Origin: Acidisoma sp. L85
GTDB taxonomy: Bacteria; Pseudomonadota; Alphaproteobacteria; Acetobacterales; Acetobacteraceae
Assembly (NCBI RefSeq): GCF_009765865.1
Contig: NZ_LMUQ01000061.1
Coordinates: 328,752-373,711 of the forward strand
Direction of reading: 5' to 3'
DNA length: 44,960 nt
A program made the translations under genes and the position numbers. Each line of letters begins with the position of its first letter. Position 1 is the stretch's first letter. The notes beneath the pieces were generated by a model. The model had not been told where the DNA came from. It searched no databases and worked only from the letters and a program-made list of their open reading frames with translations. Below, in pieces: positions 17,889 to 25,434 of this stretch.

Positions 17889-19139
17889 TCACCAAGATTC
17901 AAATCCCATTTGCTTACGGCCGAGCGGCGACAGATCGGCTTCCGCCGCGCGGCCCTCGAATTCCACCTCGTAATCCTCGGCCGCGAAGTCGGGCGCCGAT
18001 CGGCCATTTAGAAACGCCTCGCGTTGGTTCGGAAGGTATTTTCGGTTCTTCGCGCAATCGGGCGCCGAGCCAATGTAAATCACGCTGCTATAGCCGGACC
18101 CACGATGCTCGTTTTCCACAGCATGAATAACGTCCGGATGCCACCAAACGGTATCGCCTGGCTGAACGACCGGAATCGGGATAAGCGCCTTAAGCAACGG
18201 GCCATGCCACTTCTCGCTGGCGAGCAGCGCGCGACCAGCCTCGGCTCCGCAAAGATCATCATCCGGCGTGTCATCCTGGATAGCCCGCAGCAGCATATAG
18301 GTCATCGCGTTGATCATCGGCACAAGCCGCAAGGTTCCGTCACCCGGCCCCTGCTGGGTCAGCGCGGTCCAACCCTGGTAGGTGCGGAACATCTGGCAGA
18401 CGGCGGGCGACGGAATTTCGTGGGTTTCCGTGCGCCCCTCACCAGCCCAGGGATTGTGCTTGCGCCATTCGCCGGAGAAGACGTGGCGATAGACATGCCG
18501 ATAGCCTTCATCAATCCAACGTTCGATTGTGCCGCCATCGACATGCGGCGAAAGACCGAGCGTGTTGTCACCGGGCTCGCGCTGACGGATGCGATCGGCA
18601 TAAGTGCAATCGCGGTTTGGCACGAAGTAGGGTCCGTCCGCACCGTCCCACTCCCAAAGGGTGTTGAGCCAAGTCCGAGTGGTCGCGATGCTCGCGGCTT
18701 GGCGCGCCTCGATCTGAGGCTGCGACCAGTAGATGCCGTAGATTTGGGGGCGCCCGCTTTTCAGCTTGGAGAAGTAATTGTCGAGGCCGCTCTTGGCTTT
18801 GGCCTTCTCGACATAGTTGTTGCGCGTAACATAGTCGAGGAGTTCGCGATCCCATGCGGTCACCTGCTCGCGCGGGAAAACACTCCGGACGATAGCGCAA
18901 CCGTGCCGCCGTATGGCCGCTGCGATCCCAGGCGAGACCCGGCCGTCAACGATATCCTGGTAGACGACGGAGGGCACGATCGGGTCTCCCGCACCGAAAC
19001 GTGCGGCAATTTCCTCCGCCTCCTGCTCGATTTCGCGAGAGACCTCCGCGAAGACCTCTCTGTAATTTGGCAGCTGCCTGCGCAAGAGAGCCTTCGTTTC
19101 CGCAATCTTGCTCGGCATGTCGGCTAAATCTTGCAGCAT
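17889..19139 (-). CDS. DUF1479 (YbiU-like) putative Fe(II)/2-oxoglutarate dioxygenase
   Basis: A 416-residue cytosolic protein. It matches the DUF1479 family, which has a cupin-type 2OG-dioxygenase fold. The first metal pair is in SPHVDGG and the distal His in PDVIHAVEN, with QPGDTVWWHPD just before. The start is the ATG at 19139 behind GGGGGAG; an upstream in-frame ATG would add 22 residues without need. The gene converges on the rpiR-like regulator with 11 bp between stops, so it is not in the sugar operon but could serve the same pathway. The substrate of the family is not established to my knowledge. Confidence 0.85.
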   Translation of the reverse strand: MLQDLADMPSKIAETKALLRRQLPNYREVFAEVSREIEQEAEEIAARFGAGDPIVPSVVYQDIVDGRVSPGIAAAIRRHGCAIVRSVFPREQVTAWDRELLDYVTRNNYVEKAKAKSGLDNYFSKLKSGRPQIYGIYWSQPQIEARQAASIATTRTWLNTLWEWDGADGPYFVPNRDCTYADRIRQREPGDNTLGLSPHVDGGTIERWIDEGYRHVYRHVFSGEWRKHNPWAGEGRTETHEIPSPAVCQMFRTYQGWTALTQQGPGDGTLRLVPMINAMTYMLLRAIQDDTPDDDLCGAEAGRALLASEKWHGPLLKALIPIPVVQPGDTVWWHPDVIHAVENEHRGSGYSSVIYIGSAPDCAKNRKYLPNQREAFLNGRSAPDFAAEDYEVEFEGRAAEADLSPLGRKQMGFESW

Positions 19140-19268
19140 GCAACTCCCCCTCGCCTGGCCCCGCGTTGGGAGCAGCTTACAGCCCGCCGCTGCCGGGGCC
19201 AACATGCCATGCGAGCGGTCGAGCGGGTGCCCTAGCGCTCGACTTCCTCGGCAAGAGTCAACTGACCG

Positions 19269-20198
19269 TCAATTGTGACCCGTCGGAAGAGTCACAAAAG
19301 GCAAAGTGGAGCCCGGCACCATCGTGGTGGGCAAATGCCCGTCCCAGCGTTCGGCCGCTGTCAGTTCGACGAGGTTTGGATTGTCCCGCAAAGCATCGCC
19401 ACGGGCGCGGATCGCCGCCGCTGTCGCGTTGCCTGCAAGAGTCGTGGCTTTTGCTTGCGCGGTGGCCTGCGCGACATTGGCATCGGCCTGAGCCTGCGCC
19501 TGAATGACAGTGATCTGCGCTTGAACCTGCTGCTGATCCCGATCCTGTTCCATCTTCTGAACCTGCACCTGGGCGAGCATGCGCTGCTCGACACCGTTCT
19601 CATAGGCATCCGAGAATTTGATGTCTTCGAGCTGCACGCCTTCGATAACCACCGGGCCCTGAATGGCCGTTACCACAGAGGATGCGACAGCGGCGTTCAT
19701 CTTGCCACGGTCGGCGATCGCCGTCACCGCCGTATATTGACCGAAGGCTGTCTTGACCTGCTGCGGCACAATGCGGTCGAGCAGCTTAGCGACCATCGAG
19801 TCCTCGGTGCCGTACTGCGTGTAGACATCTTCGACGTCGCCAGGCGAGACATGGTAGCGCAGCGAAACCTTGAAGTATGCGGGCTGCTGATCGAGGCTAT
19901 AGGATTGCATCTGGTCGTAGACGACGGCTTGCGACTGGACCGAGAACTTATGCACGGAGGATATGAAGGGCACCATCCAACCGAGTCCGGATCCCGCACT
20001 AGTGACGGTCGCGATGCGGCCGTTGCGCGTGATCACCGCGACGTAACCGACATTCACGGTGTAATAGGAATTGGTGACAATGATGAACAGAACGAGCAAT
20101 GAGGCGAGGAAGACGGCTACCCATCTGATCAGCTTTGTCGGCAATGGATATCCTTGAGGAGGCGAGGCGGGCGTTTGGTAGTCGATCAGACGGGGCAT
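19269..20198 (-). CDS. SPFH/prohibitin family membrane protein
   Basis: 309 residues. One transmembrane helix at about 24-43 (WVAVFLASLLVLFIIV) is followed by a band-7/SPFH domain (VNVGYVAVITRNGRIATV, then DIKFSDAYENGVEQRMLAQV). A long Gln/Ala-rich coiled coil (QAQITVIQAQAQADANVAQA) spans about 215-265. Prohibitin-like proteins form ring oligomers on the membrane and influence proteases or membrane domains. The gene is monocistronic, with 152 bp to the next gene upstream, and no protease partner such as HflC/NfeD is adjacent. The function here is not predictable beyond family level. Confidence 0.88.
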   Translation of the reverse strand: MPRLIDYQTPASPPQGYPLPTKLIRWVAVFLASLLVLFIIVTNSYYTVNVGYVAVITRNGRIATVTSAGSGLGWMVPFISSVHKFSVQSQAVVYDQMQSYSLDQQPAYFKVSLRYHVSPGDVEDVYTQYGTEDSMVAKLLDRIVPQQVKTAFGQYTAVTAIADRGKMNAAVASSVVTAIQGPVVIEGVQLEDIKFSDAYENGVEQRMLAQVQVQKMEQDRDQQQVQAQITVIQAQAQADANVAQATAQAKATTLAGNATAAAIRARGDALRDNPNLVELTAAERWDGHLPTTMVPGSTLPFVTLPTGHN

Positions 20199-20350
20199 TG
20201 TTTGGTCCGTTAGGTTGGCGTTGATCGCGGCGAGAAAGCGAGCTGCCTAGCAGGCCAATACTCCGCGCGAGACAGAAATAATGCGCCGCCTCAAGGCAAT
20301 CCGCAAAGGACAGGACGCGCGCCCGGGAGCGAGCCCGTAAGCTCAGCGCC

Positions 20351-21739
20351 TTACGCGCGCTTTCCCGCCTTGCGATCGGTCAGGATCGCACTGGCGCTCG
20401 CGGCCAAACTCGCGCAGGCGATCGCGATGACGGCCGCATGAAACGCGCCGATCAGCGAAGCGCCTCGGGCCGCTAACACGCCTCCCAAAAGGGCTGTGGC
20501 GATGAGGCCGCCGGTGCGGGCAATCGCGCTGTTGAACCCGGAAGCGGAGCCCGTATGCCTCGGGTCCGCCGAGGCGAGCACCGCGGTTGTCAGCGGTGCG
20601 ACGGCGCAGGCCAAGCCGAGCGAAATGACGATGAGTGAGGGCAGCAACACGGTCCAATAGTGCGTCTTGGCTTCCATGCGCAGCATAAGCAGGAAGCCGA
20701 TGGTGACCACGAAAGGGCCAAGAATGAGGAGCGGGCGGGAGCCGATGCGGCCCGCCAAGCCGCCCAGGAACGGCGAGGTTACCGCAAGCACCAGCGGCAG
20801 CGGCAGAAGGGCGGCGCCGGCCATGGCGCTCGAATATCCGCCGGCCTCGATCAGGACATAGGGCAACAAAACCATCAGCCCTCCCAGCGCGCCGTAGAGC
20901 AGCAACGTCAGAAGTGTCAGGCCAATGAAACTTTTGGATCCAAAAAGAGCGAGCGGCATCATCGCACGCTCCGCTTTCTTGCCTTCCCATAGAACGAAGC
21001 CGGCCAGAAACACGATACCTGCGGCCAATCCGGCGGCCGACACGAGCGACCATCCCGCGGCGCCAGTGCCAGCGATAAGGCCCCATGTCAGCCCGCCGAG
21101 ACCGACGGTCGCCAGGAACGCGCCAAGAAGATCAAGCGGTGACTTGTCACCTTCCGCGTCTTTCGGGAGGTAGCGAATCGCCATGCCGATCGCGCCGGCG
21201 GCAATCGGGAGGTTGATGAAGAAAATCATGCGCCAGTTGAAGAGGTCGATCAGCCACCCCGCCAGCACCGGCCCCGCCGCCCCTGTCGCGGCGCCCGCTG
21301 CCGCCCAGATACCGATGGCCCGGCCGCGTGCCTCGCCCTCAAAGGTCACGCCCAGGATCGCCAGACTGCTTGGCATCAACAGTGCCGCCCCCACGCCTTG
21401 GATGAAGCGCGCCGTAATCAGCAGCCGCAGATCCGGCGCGAAGCCACAGGCGGCCGAGGCCAACCCGAATAGCAGCACGCCCCCGATGAGCAGCCGGCGG
21501 CGGCCAATCCTATCGCCCAGAGCCCCGCCGAGAAGGAGAAGCGCGCTCAGCGGTATAAGGTATCCGCTGATCAACCATTGCAGCCCGGCAGCTCCCCCAC
21601 CAAGCCCCCGCCCGATCGCGGGCAGACCGACATTCACGGCCGATCCATCGACAAAGGCCAGGCTGGAGGCAAGAACACAGGTCACGAGGATGAGGGCGGA
21701 GCGAGCGTGGTGGGCCGCCTCCTTACCCGGTCCAGACAT
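20351..21739 (-). CDS. MFS drug/solute exporter, EmrB/QacA (DHA2) type
   Basis: A 462-residue polytopic inner-membrane transporter with 12-14 helices. Motif A is GALGDRIGRRRLLIGG after TM2, motif C GAATGAAGPVLAGWLID in TM5, and motif D1 is near SSLAFVDGSAVNVGLPAIGR. Members exchange protons for hydrophobic compounds. The start is the ATG at 21739 behind GGAGGAATTC; an in-frame ATG 60 bases upstream lacks a good site. No regulator is adjacent. The substrate is unknown. Confidence 0.9.
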   Translation of the reverse strand: MSGPGKEAAHHARSALILVTCVLASSLAFVDGSAVNVGLPAIGRGLGGGAAGLQWLISGYLIPLSALLLLGGALGDRIGRRRLLIGGVLLFGLASAACGFAPDLRLLITARFIQGVGAALLMPSSLAILGVTFEGEARGRAIGIWAAAGAATGAAGPVLAGWLIDLFNWRMIFFINLPIAAGAIGMAIRYLPKDAEGDKSPLDLLGAFLATVGLGGLTWGLIAGTGAAGWSLVSAAGLAAGIVFLAGFVLWEGKKAERAMMPLALFGSKSFIGLTLLTLLLYGALGGLMVLLPYVLIEAGGYSSAMAGAALLPLPLVLAVTSPFLGGLAGRIGSRPLLILGPFVVTIGFLLMLRMEAKTHYWTVLLPSLIVISLGLACAVAPLTTAVLASADPRHTGSASGFNSAIARTGGLIATALLGGVLAARGASLIGAFHAAVIAIACASLAASASAILTDRKAGKRA

Positions 21740-22063
21740 GATGAGAATTCCTCCAGGGTGATCTGTATCCCAGGCAGGCTGAGCAGAGATCCTCCGCATG
21801 AGATAGTCTGCCGGCGCGGACCGGACCTCGCGCCGCAGTCGAACCTCGTCTAGCTAGCGACTGAGATGCCTCCTTAAATGCTCTGAGTCGCCTGCCCGCT
21901 TGCTTCCTGCTCGGAGTTTGCAACGGAGCCCAAGGCAAGGCTATGTTCGCAAAGCTGATGCCTTCAATGAAGCACCTTGCGGGGTCATTACCATGACCCG
22001 TCGAACCGCTGAATCGATGATGTGCCAGGTCGATGAATTTTGAAACGTGACGAGGATCGAGCA
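21740..22063. promoter_or_regulatory. intergenic region between divergent genes, with a 7-bp inverted repeat
   Basis: This gap holds the divergent starts of the MFS exporter and the secreted protein. A perfect inverted repeat, GGGTCAT (21982-21988), TACC, ATGACCC (21993-21999), lies 64 bp before the downstream ATG and may be an operator or leader hairpin. I see no further gene here. Confidence 0.4.
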
Positions 22064-22441
22064 ATGGAAAGACGACGTTCGGTGGCCTTTTCGCTGCTGG
22101 GAGCCGGGTTACTTCTGGCGTCGGTCCAGGTTGGACATGCCCAAATGAGCCCCTTTTGGAATAAGGCCCATGTAACCTTGAGTTCGGAAGACTACGACAT
22201 GCTCTTCCGGAGCGCGACGAAGGTTAACGAGGACCCCAACGCGAAAGTTGGCACGGCCGCGACCTGGGAAAATCCCAAGTCAACCAATTCCGGAATAACG
22301 ACAATCATGCGGATTTATACATCCGACAAAAGAACCTGCCATACGGTGCAGTATAAGGTCACCGTGACCAGGAGAAACATAACCCCGGACTACAACGTGA
22401 ACTGGTGCCTCACCAAGTCCGGATGGCGAATTGCAAGCTAG
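22064..22441 (+). CDS. small secreted protein, surface-antigen-like C-terminal domain
   Basis: 125 residues. A Sec signal peptide of about 26 residues ends VGHAQ. The mature part has GTAATWENPKSTNSG followed by RIYTSDKRTCHTVQYKV, resembling the outer-membrane domain of 17-kDa surface antigens (W-x-N-P, then a strand with one Cys). Two Cys (KRTCHT and VNWCLT) may form a disulfide. The start is the ATG at 22064 with GAGGA seven bases upstream. It is followed by the DUF4239 gene after 23 bp, so probably co-transcribed. Envelope role inferred only from the signal peptide. Confidence 0.7.
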   Translation: MERRRSVAFSLLGAGLLLASVQVGHAQMSPFWNKAHVTLSSEDYDMLFRSATKVNEDPNAKVGTAATWENPKSTNSGITTIMRIYTSDKRTCHTVQYKVTVTRRNITPDYNVNWCLTKSGWRIAS

Positions 22442-22464
22442 CTAGAGCGCGAAAGGAAGATTTC

Positions 22465-23250
22465 GTGATTCTTTGGCTAGCCAGTCTACCACCTTGGCAA
22501 TGTGCGTTCCTGGTGGTGGGCCTCACTACGGCTGGGTCAATGATCCTCACCGTCCTGGTTCGTCGCATCGTCGGGTTCGAACGTCTCGTCAGCAACAACG
22601 AGGTGGCGGGCTTCAAATTTGCCGTGCTTGGCGTGGTCTACGCCGTGCTGCTTGGATTCGCCGTAATCACCGTCTGGGAAAAGTTCAAGGCCGCCCAGGA
22701 GGCCGTTACCACGGAGTCCGCCGCCGCCGGTGCCATCTATCGCCTTACGGGCGGGATGGAAGTGGCCGATAGACCCGCGATTCAGGCTGGCATTCGGCGT
22801 TACCTGAATGCGGTGGTAACGCGCGAAGCGGATACCATGGCGGTCGGCCAGACCGATGTCTCAACCACTCTGGCACTTAACAACCTGTACAAAGCAACCT
22901 TGGCGGCGAAACCTGTCGACCTCGAGGATTCCGACGTATTTCAAGCCATGCTCGGTGAATTACGCGCGCTGGCCGAAGCGCGGCGAGAGAGGCTCGAACT
23001 CAGCCGTGGCGCTGTTCCTGACATCATGTGGTCTATCTTGTTCGGCGGAGCAGTTCTGAACATCGCCTTCGCTCTTTTCTTTGGCACAAAGAACGTCACG
23101 GCACAGGTCATCATGGCCGGAATGCTTGCGGCCGTGATCTTCATGGCGCTTTTCGTCATCATCAATATCAATTTTCCCTTCACTGGCGATGTGAAGGTCG
23201 CCTTGGAACCGCTGCAATACACGCTCGATAACTTTTCGTCGCAGGATTAG
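22465..23250 (+). CDS. DUF4239 (bestrophin-like) membrane protein
   Basis: 261 residues. Two hydrophobic helices near the N-terminus (FLVVGLTTAGSMILTVLV; FAVLGVVYAVLLGFAVITVW) and two near the C-terminus (IMWSILFGGAVLNIAFALFF; IMAGMLAAVIFMALFVI) flank a helical soluble region. EVAGFKFAVLGVVYAVLLGF is characteristic of DUF4239, related to bestrophin channels. The start is GTG after AAGGAAGA. It ends 71 bp inside the 3' end of the convergent DUF763 gene. Ion-channel activity is a guess from the fold relationship. Confidence 0.82.
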   Translation: MILWLASLPPWQCAFLVVGLTTAGSMILTVLVRRIVGFERLVSNNEVAGFKFAVLGVVYAVLLGFAVITVWEKFKAAQEAVTTESAAAGAIYRLTGGMEVADRPAIQAGIRRYLNAVVTREADTMAVGQTDVSTTLALNNLYKATLAAKPVDLEDSDVFQAMLGELRALAEARRERLELSRGAVPDIMWSILFGGAVLNIAFALFFGTKNVTAQVIMAGMLAAVIFMALFVIININFPFTGDVKVALEPLQYTLDNFSSQD

Positions 23251-24520
23251 CACGCGGCGGAAGAGAGAAAGGACGCACTATCGCTTCGGGCACAGGTTCC
23301 CAGCCAAAGACGCTACGCCCACCATATTCGTGCGAATGCTGTCGTTCGGTCGCAATGAAATCGGGCAGCGATGGTCCGGTCACGTGATGCTCAAGTCTGC
23401 GGGCTTGCGCGTCGAGACGGCCGATTGCGTCGAGCCGCTCGCTGTCTCCGAGTTTCGCTTTGGTCAACGCCGATTTCAACACCGCGATCGTCCGGTCATA
23501 GACCAGGGTGGGCACCGGATACGGCTGCCGGTCCTTGCCCCCGTGAGCGAGCGAGAACCGGGCCGGATCGGCGAAACGGCACGGAGCGCCGTGTACAACC
23601 TCGGCGACCATAGCGAGCGAGCGCACGGTTCGCGCGCCGACGCCCGGCACAAGCAACAGCGACGAAAACTCGGCAGGTTCGCAATCGGCCGCCGCAGCCA
23701 GAGCGCCGTGCAGTCGCCGCATCATCACGTCTTTCGGGCGGACGTCGTGATGGGCAGGCATAACGAGGTGCGGGAGAAACGGCTCGCCCTGCGCTGCCGG
23801 TGATGAGTTCTTCCCTTCCATCGCCACGATCTCACGGATGATCCGATCCGGCCCAAGATCGCGAAGCAAGGCGAGCTGGCCACGCCGTGAGTCGTCCGCT
23901 CGACGGTCGGTGAGGTTGACGATCTGCCCCTGATTCTCGCCGTCGATCGCCGCATGCGGCGCCTCGATGAAACTTTTGAGATCCTCGGAGAGCCAGTGGT
24001 AGCGGCGGGCGAGCCGGCTCTCCCCGTTCATGCCTTGCTGAACGACGACCCATTTGGCGTCATCCGCCACGATGAAGCCGTGCAGATAGAGGTCGAACCC
24101 ATCCTGCACGGCGGCGCTATCGACCTTGGCAACGAGCCGGCTCGCCTTGGCTAGAGCCGTCCCGTCGAAGCCGACACGATCTCCGATAGCGACAAGTTCC
24201 TGCGGTGTCTGGCGCGAATGCCGCCCTCGCCCACCGCAAACATGGATGCCGAGTTCCCCGGAAAGTGGCCCGAGGCCGTGCTTCAGCGCACCAATGACCG
24301 AGGTAGTGATCCCGGAGGAATGCCAATCCATTCCCATCACGGCCCCGAAGGACTGGAACCAGAAGGGGTGGGCGAGCCGGCGCAGGAACTCATCCCGCCC
24401 ATAATGATGAATGATGGCCTCGGCGATCACCGCGCCAAGCCGAGCCATGCGTTGGCCGAGCCAAGCCGGCACCCGCCCGTGATGAAGTGGCAGATCCGCG
24501 CTCCCTGCCCGTCGACCCAT
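23180..24520 (-). CDS. DUF763 family protein
   Basis: 446 residues, matching DUF763 along its length: GSADLPLHHGRVPAWLGQRM at the start, GMDWHSSGITTSVIGALKHG, CGGRGRHSRQTPQEL, and YLHGFIVADDAKWVVVQQGM. Near residue 300 LLLVPGVGARTVRSLAMVAE is a clear helix-hairpin-helix DNA-binding motif. The family has no established function; the HhH and conserved His/Asp positions suggest a nucleic-acid enzyme. The start is the ATG behind AGGAGG (24520). The last 23 codons overlap the end of the convergent DUF4239 gene. Confidence 0.85.
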   Translation of the reverse strand: MGRRAGSADLPLHHGRVPAWLGQRMARLGAVIAEAIIHHYGRDEFLRRLAHPFWFQSFGAVMGMDWHSSGITTSVIGALKHGLGPLSGELGIHVCGGRGRHSRQTPQELVAIGDRVGFDGTALAKASRLVAKVDSAAVQDGFDLYLHGFIVADDAKWVVVQQGMNGESRLARRYHWLSEDLKSFIEAPHAAIDGENQGQIVNLTDRRADDSRRGQLALLRDLGPDRIIREIVAMEGKNSSPAAQGEPFLPHLVMPAHHDVRPKDVMMRRLHGALAAAADCEPAEFSSLLLVPGVGARTVRSLAMVAEVVHGAPCRFADPARFSLAHGGKDRQPYPVPTLVYDRTIAVLKSALTKAKLGDSERLDAIGRLDAQARRLEHHVTGPSLPDFIATERQHSHEYGGRSVFGWEPVPEAIVRPFSLPPRANPATKSYRACIAAVPRRPSHRQ

Positions 24521-24727
24521 AAAGCCTCCTGGAACGAATAGGGAACATCCTCTATCAGACCGGCTAGACTTTGGCGACGGCGGCTCGACTCGCTCCGCGG
24601 AACAAAGCCACGATTGTGCCAAGGGATGACTTGCCGTCGTCCGGCTTCTGGTTTGTATACTGATCCGCATCAACGTACCGGCGGGCGACCCTGGCGGATT
24701 GGCTTCGCTGGCTGACCGAGAACGATC

Positions 24728-25021
24728 ATGTCACCATTTTCAGCCTATATGGCCGTCACCTCCGACTATCTCTACAGCGCGACCGATCTTCACATCGTGG
24801 TCGGAGGCTCTAGGGGCAGTTGGCACCCCAAGGTGAGGGGCAGCGACCCGAAAGACGGCGGTATCGTCGGTGTCGCCTATTACGACAACGATTACGACAC
24901 AAAGGCCGAGGCAGGGCGCCGGGCCGATCAACTCATGAGCTACGTCATGAAGTTGCGCCAGGCATCTGATCGGGTTGCCGAGATGGGCCCTGCAGGCATC
25001 CGTGTCGGCGCCGCGGAATGA
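24728..25021 (+). CDS. hypothetical protein
   Basis: 97 residues, no family recognised. It is soluble with no signal peptide. The middle is rich in Gly/Asp (VVGGSRGSWHPKVRGSDPKD, YYDNDYDTKAEAGRRADQL) and the end is helical. The start ATG has GAGAA six bases upstream. It is divergent from DUF763 with 207 bp between and is followed 100 bp later by another orphan in the same direction. Probably real, given codon use and the ribosome binding site. Confidence 0.5.
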   Translation: MSPFSAYMAVTSDYLYSATDLHIVVGGSRGSWHPKVRGSDPKDGGIVGVAYYDNDYDTKAEAGRRADQLMSYVMKLRQASDRVAEMGPAGIRVGAAE

Positions 25022-25123
25022 TCGCGCCGGTATTGCAGGCGTAGCCTGACTATTCGGGGCTGAAACAGCTCCGTAAGGACGGCGGGACATCTTCCCTGGG
25101 CCATCAAGCTCAAGGAGATAGCG

Positions 25124-25408
25124 ATGACCCCGCCCGCAGAGCCCATCGATGATTCAATCGTCAAACAACCGTCCTCCCGCATTGTTCGAGCGCTTACACG
25201 CATGGATGAAGCGGTTGTCGCGACAGCCCGTGCGGTTTGGCGTGTGATCAGCGAAGGAAGTGCCGCCTACGGAATGGCGGAATACGCGTATTTCATGGAT
25301 CCTCATTTTCGTGAAGACGCCGCGCATGATACTGAAGCCGATCAGATAGCCGACTACCCACACAATCTCCGGGTTCGCGGCGACACAGGGTTCAGTGGTG
25401 AATTTTAG
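25124..25408 (+). CDS. hypothetical protein
   Basis: 94 residues, unknown family. The N-terminal half is predicted helical and the C-terminal half acidic (DPHFREDAAHDTEADQIADY). There is no signal peptide or membrane segment. An excellent ribosome binding site, AAGGAG, precedes the ATG by six bases, which makes translation likely. It converges with the kinase gene, 26 bp between stops. Confidence 0.6.
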   Translation: MTPPAEPIDDSIVKQPSSRIVRALTRMDEAVVATARAVWRVISEGSAAYGMAEYAYFMDPHFREDAAHDTEADQIADYPHNLRVRGDTGFSGEF

Positions 25409-25434
25409 CCTGATTTCTCGAGGCGACTAAGGAC

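Noticed and set aside
18024-19127. 367-codon plus-strand open frame
   Set aside because: Antisense to the DUF1479 gene, no domain or ribosome binding site.
19275-20102. 275-codon plus-strand open frame
   Set aside because: Antisense to the SPFH gene; shadow of its Gln/Ala-rich codons.
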